This document shows, in pieces, positions 25,456 to 36,853 of a stretch of DNA of 64,000 bases. The position numbers were made by a program, and so were the translations under genes. Origin of the DNA: Luteipulveratus mongoliensis (lineage in GTDB: Bacteria > Actinomycetota > Actinomycetes > Actinomycetales > Dermatophilaceae). Position 1 is the first letter of the stretch; each line of letters begins with the position of its first letter. Under the pieces are notes generated by a model. It worked only from the letters and a program-made list of their open reading frames with translations, was not told the DNA's origin and made no database searches. The stretch is from assembly GCF_001190945.1 (NCBI RefSeq), contig NZ_CP011112.1, forward strand, positions 5,022,001 through 5,086,000, read 5' to 3'.

Positions 25456-26556
25456 TCACGGCACCAGTCGGAGTTCAGGGCGCGGGTCATGCTGTCCAAG
25501 CAGCTGCCGAACTCGTGCGGGCTTCCAGCCGAGCTGTCGTGCGAATGAAGCGACGCTGACGCCTCGCTGTTCGGCAAGTTCGTAGGCGGCGTTGAGCATG
25601 GAGGGAACTTCTCCCGCGTACTGGCGGACTGGCCGGCGCTCCTGCGGTGCCTGTGCCATGCGGATGTATGCACGGCGCGCCGTGCTTTCCGAGATGATCC
25701 CAAGCTCCTGGCTGCGGTAGATCAGGCTGCGTACCTCGACGCCCCATCGCTCGCTCAGCTTGAACAACCTCGCGAAGTCGAGACGTCCGGGCAGCTCCTG
25801 CTCGATGGCGGATCGAGGTGTGAGGAACTCGGCGGCAAACGCGTCCGCCTCCCGCTCGAGCCAGAGTTCTCCCGACGGTGATCCGCCGTGCAAAATCAGG
25901 TGTCCCAACTCGTGAGCCGCACTGAAGCGATGGCGGAGAACGTCATCGGCGCGGTCCGCTGTGAGCACCACCAGCGGCCGACGGAACGCCAGCGTCGAGT
26001 AGGCATCGATGCGGGCGGTGGCCTCCTTCTCAGTCGGCGGCGCCATCGCGCAGACGATGCCATGTGTCTCCAGCTGCGCGACCACGTGGCCAACCGGCTC
26101 GGCGCCTAGCCCCCAGCGCTTACGGGTCTCCAAGGCAGCATCGCGGGGAGAACGATGAGCGTCAACGAACCCAACCCCGTCCGGTAAGACAAGCGGTGGG
26201 AACCGGACATGGGCCTCGAGTGCGAACGACAGCTCCCAGACCTGCTCAGCAAACGAAGTCGCCCGCGACCGCTGCTTGGCCGTCGTCGCACGCAGGCTCT
26301 CGAAGTAGGTTTCGCTGGTCTCTAGTCGCTGGAAAGGTCGACCTGGAGCGAAGAAGTCGACCGGTACGTCAAGCGCATCGGCGAGGCGCGCAATGGTGCT
26401 AGTCCTGGGGACGGAGATACCCGCCTCGTACTGTCCGATGGCGGCAGGCGAAACGTCGGTTGCTTCGGCCACTTCCTTCTTAGTCATCAGCGCCAGTTGA
26501 CGGGCCTGACGAAGACGGTCGGGCTCGAAAGTAATGCTCGAGGCCACCGAGATCAC
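25456..26556 (-). CDS. XRE-ImmA/IrrE metalloprotease regulator
   Basis: This 366-residue protein has two parts. Residues about 12-70 form an XRE helix-turn-helix (MTKKEVAEATDVSPAAIGQY). The second is an ImmA/IrrE (COG2856) zinc protease with HELGH at 215-219 and a downstream EREADAFAAEF segment whose Glu236 is the likely third ligand. Family members cleave repressors in response to DNA damage or act in toxin-antitoxin and phage systems. GTG 26556 overlaps the upstream stop by 4 nt; GTG 26547 with a better-spaced GGAG is an alternative. The C-terminal tail (LGWKPARVRQLLGQ) looks like a further DNA-binding or substrate helix. Confidence 0.9.
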   Translation of the reverse strand: MISVASSITFEPDRLRQARQLALMTKKEVAEATDVSPAAIGQYEAGISVPRTSTIARLADALDVPVDFFAPGRPFQRLETSETYFESLRATTAKQRSRATSFAEQVWELSFALEAHVRFPPLVLPDGVGFVDAHRSPRDAALETRKRWGLGAEPVGHVVAQLETHGIVCAMAPPTEKEATARIDAYSTLAFRRPLVVLTADRADDVLRHRFSAAHELGHLILHGGSPSGELWLEREADAFAAEFLTPRSAIEQELPGRLDFARLFKLSERWGVEVRSLIYRSQELGIISESTARRAYIRMAQAPQERRPVRQYAGEVPSMLNAAYELAEQRGVSVASFARQLGWKPARVRQLLGQHDPRPELRLVP

Positions 26557-27389
26557 TCCGGCACCGATGGGTGAGGACTGTCAGTCTGCTCGTCCTCGCC
26601 TGTAGCGGTGGACTCCTCCCTCACAACCTCAAGACGAGGTCTCGGCCTCGAGGCGGCATCGAACGATTCGCCGCCGACCGCCGTCAGCCCCGTACCGGGG
26701 CTGGACGCTGTCGTTAGCGACAGTTGCTCGCTGTCGAAGAAGTCGATGTATCCGTCTTCATCGAATGTACCGATGCCGACCTGGACAACCTGCGGGCCAC
26801 TCTTCGGGCTGCACTGGTAGGCGGCGATCACCATCTTCGAGACAGCGTCTCCGAGGGAGGACCTTGCTGCCTCGGCGACCGCGCGAGATGCCTCGTCGAA
26901 TGTGCCCAGCGTGGAGTCACTAAGGATGTCGAACAGACTCGGCGGCGGTGTGGGCAAGCCGTTCACGCTTGCCAGTTGATTCCGTAGTTCCGAGGTTCGG
27001 ACACACATGCGGCCATTACGCTTGCCGGAATCCATGACCTTCACTGGCAGGATGGCGATTCCCTCCCAGATGACGAGTTCATACGGTGCGCCGCGCAGCG
27101 GAAGTGGGACAGCCCCGTCCAGGATGGGCAACAGGCGCACAACCACCTCCTTCGGCAGCGCGAGCCAGAAGGTGCTGCCATAGGCATGATTCGTCGGCAG
27201 GCGCGAGCCGATCTTGGCGTCCAACGATCGGGTGTGGGCTTCGCTGCCCGCAGCGATCAGCGCAGTCGCGACCGCCTGTGAGAGCTCTCCAAAGTAGCGC
27301 TCCATGAACCCTGCGCTCAGTGTCTCGGTCACAGCAGTCACGTCCTTGCTCGAGGTGAAGGTGGCTCGGTGGGTGGCAGCGTACACCAA
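26553..27389 (-). CDS. Unknown partner coupled to the ImmA/IrrE protease
   Basis: This 278-residue soluble protein starts at GTG 27389; its stop overlaps the protease start (GTGA). The first 150 residues include STFWLALPKEVVVRLL and YELVIWEGIAILPVKV. Then a helical segment (ASRAVAEAARSSLGDAVSKM), a YIDFFDSEQLSL piece and a disordered Ser/Glu-rich tail follow. No family is recognised. The strict coupling implies it is regulator, substrate or effector of the protease. Confidence 0.7.
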   Translation of the reverse strand: MVYAATHRATFTSSKDVTAVTETLSAGFMERYFGELSQAVATALIAAGSEAHTRSLDAKIGSRLPTNHAYGSTFWLALPKEVVVRLLPILDGAVPLPLRGAPYELVIWEGIAILPVKVMDSGKRNGRMCVRTSELRNQLASVNGLPTPPPSLFDILSDSTLGTFDEASRAVAEAARSSLGDAVSKMVIAAYQCSPKSGPQVVQVGIGTFDEDGYIDFFDSEQLSLTTASSPGTGLTAVGGESFDAASRPRPRLEVVREESTATGEDEQTDSPHPSVPE

Positions 27390-27477
27390 ACTTCAGTTCC
27401 GATGCGCCTGCGGTCAAAATAGCCATGTTCTGGACCAAGCCCCGATCAGGAGGGGACTAGTCGAGGGCAATCAGCCG

Positions 27478-27663
27478 TCACATGCCATGTGCCGTGTTGG
27501 TCTGAACGACGGCCTCATCGAGCGTCTCATGGCCGAGCCTGAGCCCCAGTTCGTGAAGCCAGGCGCTGACCCGAGGGCCGAACTTGGCGGTCACCGGCGA
27601 CAAGGGCGGCTCTCCTTCGGCGGCGGGCACGACCGCGGCGAACCGGTCGAGCACGTCGATCAT
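27478..27663 (-). pseudogene. Truncated copy of the XRE regulator
   Basis: This 61-codon frame has an ATG overlapping the stop of the SF1 helicase (ATGA). Residues 12-38 (VPAAEGEPPLSPVTAKFG, then HELGL) match the N-terminal half of the XRE protein at 231-506 almost residue for residue. After the HELGL helix the similarity breaks, with what looks like an insertion, and the frame stops before the recognition helix is complete. It is therefore unlikely to bind DNA as XRE proteins do. Confidence 0.75.
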
Positions 27664-30356
27664 TTTCGCTGTGCGGGCGCCAGCCCCCTGCGAGCCGACA
27701 GAAGCGCGACGTCCTTGTTCGCATCGCTGGGGTGCAAGCCGCTGATTACGGCCTGCTGGGTCTCCGGTGACCAGTAGATGCGCAACTGCTGCCGGGCGCG
27801 AGTGATGGCTGTGTAGAAGATGTTGTGGGTGATGTCGTCCTCGTTCGCGCTGGTGATCACCACCTTCACCGAGTCGTACTCCAGGCCTTGAGCCTTGTGA
27901 ATCCCCACGGCGTAGGCCACCTGAAAGGGAACGGTTGTGGTGTCGGTGTCGTCGTCCTCATCACTGATGTCGATGTCGTAGACGGAGAACCGCACGGTCG
28001 AGTCGGCAACCCAATGCAGGTCAAAGTAGCCCTCCACGTCGAGCTCAGTGACGGGTCGGTCAAGCCGGACATCGAACTGGATGCTGCCGTCGCGGGCTTC
28101 GATGGCGACGATGGTGCCCTTGAGGTTGTTGTAGATGAGCCCCCGGAAACGGCTCGTGTCCGCGAACAGCACCGGATCGCCGATCTTGTACGCGGCCGGA
28201 CCCCAGGGGACGGCAGGGTTTGGGTTGCTGGCCTGGAGGAAGCGGTTGATGTTGTTGATGCCGTACAGGCCGTCGTAGTTGAGCGCGAGGATGATGTCGT
28301 CGGCGGCGTGCTGCGCGAACAGCGTGGCATCGAGGACGGTCGAGTAGCCGTTGCGGGCGATAGCCTCCGTGGTGCCCTCGTCAAAGGTGCGGACCTTGGT
28401 CCAGAGGTCGACCAACGCGGCACTGCTGGTGCGGTAGGGAGTGGTCAGCTCGAAGACGGACGCCGGCGCGATGTAGGACCGGATGACGTTGAACCAGTTG
28501 CCAAATCTGATGGACTCAATCTGGAAGACATCGCCCACGAGCACGAGCAACTTGAAGGTCGTGGTCTCCAAGATGGCCAGGAGGTCCGAGTTGCTAACCG
28601 TTGAGCACTCGTCGATGACCAGCAAGTCGTACTCACCGCTGGGACTGTGCTTGTGGCTGGCGACAGTTCGGTAGGTCGCATTCGGGGCCGACACGCGGCG
28701 CCGCAGGTTCTCGACTGCTGGGTGGGTGTTGGCGAGGAACAGCTTCTGATTGCCGGCGAAGTAGTTTGCGATGTGGTCGACCATGCGGGTCTTCCCCGTG
28801 CCCGCCGCGCCGTAGACGAGGGCGACGCGAGACTGGGCGAAAAGAGTGGTGACCGCTTCGCGCTTGGCGGGGTCATCCACGACGTGCGCAGTCGTATCAA
28901 GCCACTGCTCCACGGCCGCTGTGTAGCCGCTAACGCCTCCGGCCGCGCGCTCCTGCAACGTGGTCACGATGTCGTAGGTGTCGTCCTCGTACTCCTGGAT
29001 GAAGACGTGGCGCTTGTCGAGGACAAGGCTCCTGCGGGCGCGGTGCTTGCAGTAGAGGGCCTGGTTGTAGGTGGTGATGAGGCCGCTCACGTCGCCCAGG
29101 TCCTCAAGTTCCGCAAGCGGCGTGTAGAGGATGCCCCGGTCCTCCACGTTGCGCTGCACGCGCCGCGCCAGGAACTCGTGGGTGCGCCCGGTGGGATCGA
29201 GGCTGTTGATGAGGTCCCAGAAGCGAGGGTTGTGGCCGCGGGGAGCGGTACAGAATGGCATGTCGTCAAAGGGGATGCACCCGTAGCTGAGGTTCAGGTT
29301 CGACAGGCGGTTGTTGGGCTCCCAGTGGTATTGCGCCTTGAGAACCTCGTTCCGCATCCGCAGGAGTAGGTAGCGGAGGACGTTGTGCCCCGGCCTCTTG
29401 GCCCGAATGATGCGCCGGGCCTCGTCCATGGCTGGGAAGACCTGCGGGTTGCGCGTCGTCGCGGTGCCCCGGGCCTTGAGGTCGTTGTAGCGCTCGGGGG
29501 TGGCGTCGATGAGGTCCAGCAGAGTCGAGCCCGCGGTGAGGCCACCCATCACGAATTTGTACTCCGCGGAGTCCGTGCGCACCTTCTTGGTCTCCTGCCC
29601 GACCAACCGGGCGAAGTGCTCCAGCTCGCAGGGGCGGATGGACACCTGCCACTTGCGGATGAGAGTGACGGGCATCTGTTGGCCGAAGACCTCGATGGTG
29701 GCCACTTGGAGCCCAAGGTTCGCGGAGTAGTTGTCGGCGATGTCGATGTCTGTAAAGCCGATGATGCGGTCAGCCTTGCTGACGCGGTTGACCGCCTTGT
29801 AGAACGTGACCTCGTAGTAGACCCGCCCGCGGGTGACGAAGGGACGGGTCTTGTGGATGTAGTAGCGATCCCACCGATCAGAGGTGGCTCGCCCCGGCTT
29901 ATCGACCTCGACAGCAATCTTTTCGTGGTACTCGGCGAGCGCTGGGTCCTGATCGAGCGGGAATGCCTCGAGGTTGCTGAGAATGGCGACGCCGGCCCGG
30001 TCGTGAAGCAGCGTGCGTAGGCGCAGCATGTACTCGTAGTACCGGAGCATGAGGCGCTCGGAGGTGTCGCCGTCGAAGGTGTAGTGCGAGACGGACGGCT
30101 GGAGGAGGGCGTGGAACTTGGTGACGAAGTTGAGTCGCCCGTTGGCCTTCGTCCAGGTAAGTGCCGCCTCGATGGCGGCGTAGTCGTGCTCGGTGTCCCC
30201 GCTTCTGGTGTGCAGACGGACGGCGGCTCCCTCCACCAGGTTGCGCAACTGGCTGAGCACGTTCTGCGAGAGCAGGTCACGCTGGCTCGTTAGCGTGCCG
30301 ATGTTGGTACAGATGGCGGAATCGGTGGCCGCGATGTGCTCCGCGACTGTGGCCAT
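27660..30356 (-). CDS. SF1 helicase (RecD/UvrD type) with large unknown N-terminal region
   Basis: This protein has 898 residues from the ATG at 30356, which is preceded by GTGGAGG at 6 nt; the frame continues upstream without support. The helicase half has Walker A GAAGTGKT at 516-523 and Walker B DECS at about 582-585. GDVFQ, an HKAQGLEYDSV motif and YTAITRAR near the end follow, all typical of RecD/UvrD superfamily 1. Residues 1-500 contain no motif I recognise and include a beta-rich stretch (YYEVTFYKAVNR, GFTDIDIADNY). A helicase joined to an unknown sensor-like half in a defence-like island is a plausible immunity gene; this is inference. Confidence 0.85.
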   Translation of the reverse strand: MATVAEHIAATDSAICTNIGTLTSQRDLLSQNVLSQLRNLVEGAAVRLHTRSGDTEHDYAAIEAALTWTKANGRLNFVTKFHALLQPSVSHYTFDGDTSERLMLRYYEYMLRLRTLLHDRAGVAILSNLEAFPLDQDPALAEYHEKIAVEVDKPGRATSDRWDRYYIHKTRPFVTRGRVYYEVTFYKAVNRVSKADRIIGFTDIDIADNYSANLGLQVATIEVFGQQMPVTLIRKWQVSIRPCELEHFARLVGQETKKVRTDSAEYKFVMGGLTAGSTLLDLIDATPERYNDLKARGTATTRNPQVFPAMDEARRIIRAKRPGHNVLRYLLLRMRNEVLKAQYHWEPNNRLSNLNLSYGCIPFDDMPFCTAPRGHNPRFWDLINSLDPTGRTHEFLARRVQRNVEDRGILYTPLAELEDLGDVSGLITTYNQALYCKHRARRSLVLDKRHVFIQEYEDDTYDIVTTLQERAAGGVSGYTAAVEQWLDTTAHVVDDPAKREAVTTLFAQSRVALVYGAAGTGKTRMVDHIANYFAGNQKLFLANTHPAVENLRRRVSAPNATYRTVASHKHSPSGEYDLLVIDECSTVSNSDLLAILETTTFKLLVLVGDVFQIESIRFGNWFNVIRSYIAPASVFELTTPYRTSSAALVDLWTKVRTFDEGTTEAIARNGYSTVLDATLFAQHAADDIILALNYDGLYGINNINRFLQASNPNPAVPWGPAAYKIGDPVLFADTSRFRGLIYNNLKGTIVAIEARDGSIQFDVRLDRPVTELDVEGYFDLHWVADSTVRFSVYDIDISDEDDDTDTTTVPFQVAYAVGIHKAQGLEYDSVKVVITSANEDDITHNIFYTAITRARQQLRIYWSPETQQAVISGLHPSDANKDVALLSARRGLAPAQRK

Positions 30357-30745
30357 GTTGAACCTCCACGCGCGGTGATGGCCTCTAAGAGCGTCTGAAT
30401 CGACCATAGCGGCGCCATCAACCAACCGACTTGGCATTCGCTTCGATTCAGGTGGCCCGCCTGATGGCCGTTGGGGCCGGCGGGCTTCTGCTGAGCAACC
30501 CGCATCGGTGAAGCACCGCTCGTCGGGAACGCCCATCCACAACCACGGCTTGCGGTTCGGCACGCATGGACGGCAGCGGATCGACATTTTCGAAGTCATG
30601 ACTGGCCTACAGATAACAGCAACCGCGAGACCGGATGGAAGGTGGCGCTTCGCATCCGCGTCTGATGAGTTCGCGGTCACCATCTCCGAGGAACGGCTGT
30701 TGAACATCGTCCAGGACGGCCACGCAGACGACTCAGTCCCAGGGC
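30357..30745. other. Intergenic stretch, no supported gene
   Basis: These 389 bases lie upstream of the SF1 helicase. A rightward frame from GTG 30508 (105 codons) has an ordinary-looking middle (DGRWRFASASDEFAVTI) but no ribosome site and runs into the HTH gene on the other strand, so it is not called. The helicase promoter should lie here. Confidence 0.45.
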
Positions 30746-31108
30746 CTATACATCCGAGCAGTTGTCTCCAGATGCCCGGTCAAGCCCAGCGGCACGAAGA
30801 CGCGCGCTTACAGCAACACGGGTAACGCCGTATCGTTCGCCGATCGCTCGATACGTCCAACCGGCCCGGCGGAACCGCACCATCTCTTCGACCTGTTCAC
30901 TCGAGAGCCGGGCTCGATGACGCTCCACGCCTCGCTCGGCCAAGTGGTCGTAGACCGCCGACTCGGAGATGCCGTACTGCCCCGCAAGGTCCGCTGACCT
31001 TGAGCCAGCCCGGTAGGCCTTCGCAAGGTCCTTGAGCCCCCGCTCCCCCAATCGACGTCGGACCGAGTGAACTCGCGGACTGGAGGCGGTCGGCTGTGCG
31101 CCGCGCAC
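30746..31108 (-). CDS. Tandem helix-turn-helix fragment, recombinase-tail-like
   Basis: This frame has 120 residues from a GTG at 31108; it stays open upstream through terminator sequence, so the true 5' end is uncertain. Two HTH units follow each other: LAKAYRAGSRSADLAGQYGI plus SESAVYDHLAERG, then MVRFRRAGWTYRAIGERYGV plus TRVAVSARLRAAG. Paired units of this kind form the C-terminal DNA-binding tails of serine recombinases and also occur as free small proteins. No catalytic serine-recombinase domain is present, so it is either a remnant or a stand-alone DNA-binding protein. Confidence 0.5.
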   Translation of the reverse strand: MRGAQPTASSPRVHSVRRRLGERGLKDLAKAYRAGSRSADLAGQYGISESAVYDHLAERGVERHRARLSSEQVEEMVRFRRAGWTYRAIGERYGVTRVAVSARLRAAGLDRASGDNCSDV

Positions 31109-31202
31109 AGCCTCTTCACCTGCACGATCGCGGATGTGGGCGACCGCATCCTCCAGCCTCGCGTAGTTCGAGTAGCGTCCCAGCAGCTCCGCCAGACGAA
31201 TT

Positions 31203-31230
31203 GCCCCGGGAGCTTGCGACCGGGGCTTTT
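31203..31230 (+). terminator. Intrinsic terminator 1 of a twin pair
   Basis: GCCCCGG (31203-31209) pairs with CCGGGGC (31220-31226), followed by TTTT. The element is preceded by CGCCAGACGA, as is the second terminator about 130 bp downstream. Confidence 0.7.
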
Positions 31231-31329
31231 CGTATGGGGTGGCGAGGGGATGCTGGGAGGAGCGACTCGGGAACGCGAGGCACGAGCGGGCCCGATCGTG
31301 ACGGCTCCCACCGCCACCGCCAGACGAGA

Positions 31330-31357
31330 AGCCCCCGGGAGCCCGCTCCCGGGGGCT
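31330..31357 (+). terminator. Intrinsic terminator 2 of a twin pair
   Basis: AGCCCCCGGGAGC (31330-31342) and GCTCCCGGGGGCT (31345-31357) form a perfect 13-bp stem with a 2-nt gap, followed by TTCG. It shares the CGCCAGACGA lead-in with the first terminator. The roughly 100 bp between the two contain no supported gene. Confidence 0.75.
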
Positions 31358-31399
31358 TTCGTGTGCCACGGGCCGGCGGCCGCGTTTGCTCGCGCAACC

Positions 31400-31459
31400 T
31401 GACTCGCTACCTCGCAGATGACCCTCCTCGAGGCGAGGCATCTGCGAGGTAGCGAGTCA
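31400..31459. repeat. Perfect 21-bp inverted repeat
   Basis: TGACTCGCTACCTCGCAGATG at 31400-31420 (first 20 bases quoted: TGACTCGCTACCTCGCAGAT) is matched exactly by its reverse complement at 31439-31459, around an 18-nt spacer that is itself nearly self-complementary (CCTCCTCGAGGCGAGG). Candidates are a recombination or attachment site, the end of a mobile element or a strong bidirectional terminator. From 31460 to 31728 no gene is seen. Confidence 0.85.
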
Positions 31460-31728
31460 CCTTGCAATCGCAAACCATCACTTCCACGTCGCGCTGGTCG
31501 CCAGACCAGGAGTGGGCCTTGCGAGACGATCTCCCGTTTGGGTTAGCAGAATCATGCGGCGCTGGTAGGCCGTTTTCGAGATGCGCAGGAACACGATTCC
31601 AGCCGGTTATTCATACGAACGCCCGTACTCTGACGTACACATCGTTGCTGTCTCAATGGCTGGCCGGGGGCCGCCTACTCGACTGATATCAGCGTCAACC
31701 GGGGTTCAAACGTACTGGGGGTATTGGA

Positions 31729-32178
31729 ATGATGAAGACGCAACGCAAGGTGCTGGTGGCGCTGACCTTGATGACGGCGGGTTTGCTGTCGGCCTGTTCG
31801 CCAGAGGATGGGTCAAGCGCGGTCAAAACGGTAACCGCAACAGTGTCTGCCGCGCCGACGTCCGCTGAAGAGTCACGTCCGGCCCCGACAGCCAGCCCCG
31901 CAGGTGCCGCTCCTACGAGTGAGGCACCGACCGTCTCGTTCTCGATGCCCAACGAAGTCGGGAAGGGCCTCCAAGAGGCGCAAGACGACGTCCAAGCCAA
32001 ATCGGGTAATCCGCTGTTCGTGACCGGATCCGACGATGCAACTGGCGCCGGGCGAGCGCAGGTCCTCGACCGGAACTGGAAGGTCTGCAGCCAGAGCGTC
32101 GCACCCGGCACAGCAATCAACGAGGACACACGCATTTCGTTCGGAGCCGTAAAGCTCACTGAGAACTGCCCGTCCTGA
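31729..32178 (+). CDS. PASTA-like lipoprotein
   Basis: This 149-residue protein has a lipoprotein signal peptide ending at LLSAC (Cys23). A Ser/Thr/Ala-rich low-complexity linker follows to about residue 70, then one PASTA-like domain: SFSMPNEVGKGLQEAQDDVQ, DATGAGRAQVLDRNWKVCSQ and APGTAINEDTRI. PASTA domains bind muropeptides or act as wall-associated modules. Two Cys in the domain may form a disulfide. ATG 31729 or 31732 is preceded by GGGGG. It stands alone between the inverted repeat and the metabolic region. Confidence 0.88.
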   Translation: MMKTQRKVLVALTLMTAGLLSACSPEDGSSAVKTVTATVSAAPTSAEESRPAPTASPAGAAPTSEAPTVSFSMPNEVGKGLQEAQDDVQAKSGNPLFVTGSDDATGAGRAQVLDRNWKVCSQSVAPGTAINEDTRISFGAVKLTENCPS

Positions 32179-32298
32179 CGTTCTTGGTCAGAACTTAGAC
32201 CGGGCGAATTTGAAGAAGGATCTCGCCTGGATGTCGATCTTCAATCCGCTTCGGGCGCACGGAGTGTGCGATTGGCTGTGAGGCCGTACCCTCGAACC

Positions 32299-32412
32299 GT
32301 GATCGCCCCGACCTGCGCCGCTTCCGAGCTGCCCGCTGTCATCTTCGGCGACCACTCGTACCGATCGGATCTCTACCAGTAGCGCGAGCGCGTCTTCCGC
32401 CTCCTCGCTACT
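32299..32412 (+). promoter_or_regulatory. Leader ORF and hairpin upstream of the AHCY-like gene
   Basis: A 27-codon frame (GTG 32299, TAG 32380-32382) ends inside the 5' arm of a hairpin: AGTAGCGCGAG at 32378-32388 against CTCGCTACT at 32404-32412. The 11-bp repeat CCGATCGGATC occurs on each side (32361-32371 and 32417-32427), the second just before the start of the AHCY-like gene, which lacks a good ribosome site. An attenuation or translational switch is possible but unproven. Confidence 0.35.
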
Positions 32413-32432
32413 ACTCCCGATCGGATCCCCTC

Positions 32433-33571
32433 ATGAACGACCCATTGCTGCACCCTGCCCTGCCCGCGCCCGGCATCGACTGGACCGCCGACCACATGCC
32501 GTTGATCCACGCGGCATTCGACGAGATCGGCGACGTGTTCGCCGGCCTGCGCATCGCGATGTGCCTGCACATCGAACCCAAGACCGCCGTGCTGTGCCGA
32601 CTCCTCGTGGAGCACGGCGCAACGGTCGCGCTGACCGGCTCACCCGGTACGACCCGCCCGGAGACCGCGGAGGCCCTGGCTGCGGACGGCGTACTCGTCC
32701 ATGCCGACGCCGCGGACAAGGCTCCTCGTATCGACGACGTCCTCGCCATCGACCCGCACCTGCTCCTCGACAACGGCGCCGATCTGACTCTCGGGCTGCT
32801 CGGCCGGCCGCGCAGCCCGCACTTCCTCGGCGGCACCGAGGAGACGACGACCGGCGCGATGCTGCTGCGTGCGCACGAACAGCAGCCGGACTTCCCCGTC
32901 GTGGTGATCAACGACAGCGAGCTCAAGCTGATGGTCGAAAACCGTTTCGGCGTAGGCCAATCCGTCGTCCAGGGCTTCATGAACGCCACCAACCTGATGG
33001 TGCCCGGCACCCTCGCGACGGTCGTCGGCTACGGCCCGTGCGGCCGCGGTGTCGCCCAGACACTGCGCCAGCTCGGCGCCCTCGTCACCGTCGTCGACAC
33101 CGACCCCTACCGCACGCTCGAAGCTCTGATGGAGGGCTTCGCCGTTGCGCCGCTGGCCGACGCGCTGCCGCAGACGCGGCTGCTCTTCCTCGCGACCGGT
33201 GCACCCGGCGTCGTCGGGCCCGACGAGGTCACGCTGCTCCGCGATGGCGTCATTGTCGCCGGCGTCAGCCATCACGCCTGGGAGCTCGACCTCGCCCTCC
33301 TCGGGCCGGTCATCGGAGCCGCGAGCTACTACCGCGTCCACCAGCAAGAGGATGGCCGCCGGATCTCTGTCCTCGCCGAGAACCGGATGCTCAACCTGGT
33401 TGCTGCCATCGGCAACCCGATCGAGGCGATGGACCTCGGGTTCACCCTCCAGGCGCGCTCGCTGGCAGCCGTGGCCGCCGGCGGTCTCGAACCGGGCGTA
33501 CAGCCAGTGCCGTCCGAGCTGGACCGCTCCATCGCACGCGCCTTCGTCACGGCCCGGACGGGAGTCGTGGC

Positions 33572-33575
<4 letters not shown>
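32433..33575 (+). CDS. Adenosylhomocysteinase-like NAD-dependent protein
   Basis: This 380-residue protein resembles S-adenosylhomocysteine hydrolase but is shorter than the usual 430-490 residues. It has the INDSELKLMVENRFG segment, corresponding to the NDSVTKSKFDN catalytic strand of true enzymes, with the catalytic Lys kept and the following Asp replaced by Glu. It also has ATVVGYGPCGRGVAQ as the NAD-binding glycine loop. Its stop overlaps the start of an adenosine deaminase gene, so the pair would convert an adenosyl compound to adenosine and then inosine. The altered residue and length point to a related substrate or side activity rather than housekeeping AHCY. Confidence 0.8.
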
Positions 33576-36838
<3,263 letters not shown>

Positions 36839-36853
36839 GGGTCGTCCAGCGGG

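Noticed and set aside
30508-30825. Rightward 105-codon frame upstream of the SF1 helicase
   Set aside because: No ribosome site, overlaps the HTH fragment on the other strand, and the C-terminal third is low quality.
31096-31452. Arg/Pro-rich plus-strand frames across the twin terminators and inverted repeat
   Set aside because: They read through perfect terminator stems and the palindrome; these are chance open frames in GC-rich repeats.
32299-32432. Possible SAH riboswitch before the AHCY-like gene
   Set aside because: A simple hairpin and repeats are visible, but none of the conserved core I would expect of an SAH aptamer; kept only as an unassigned leader element.
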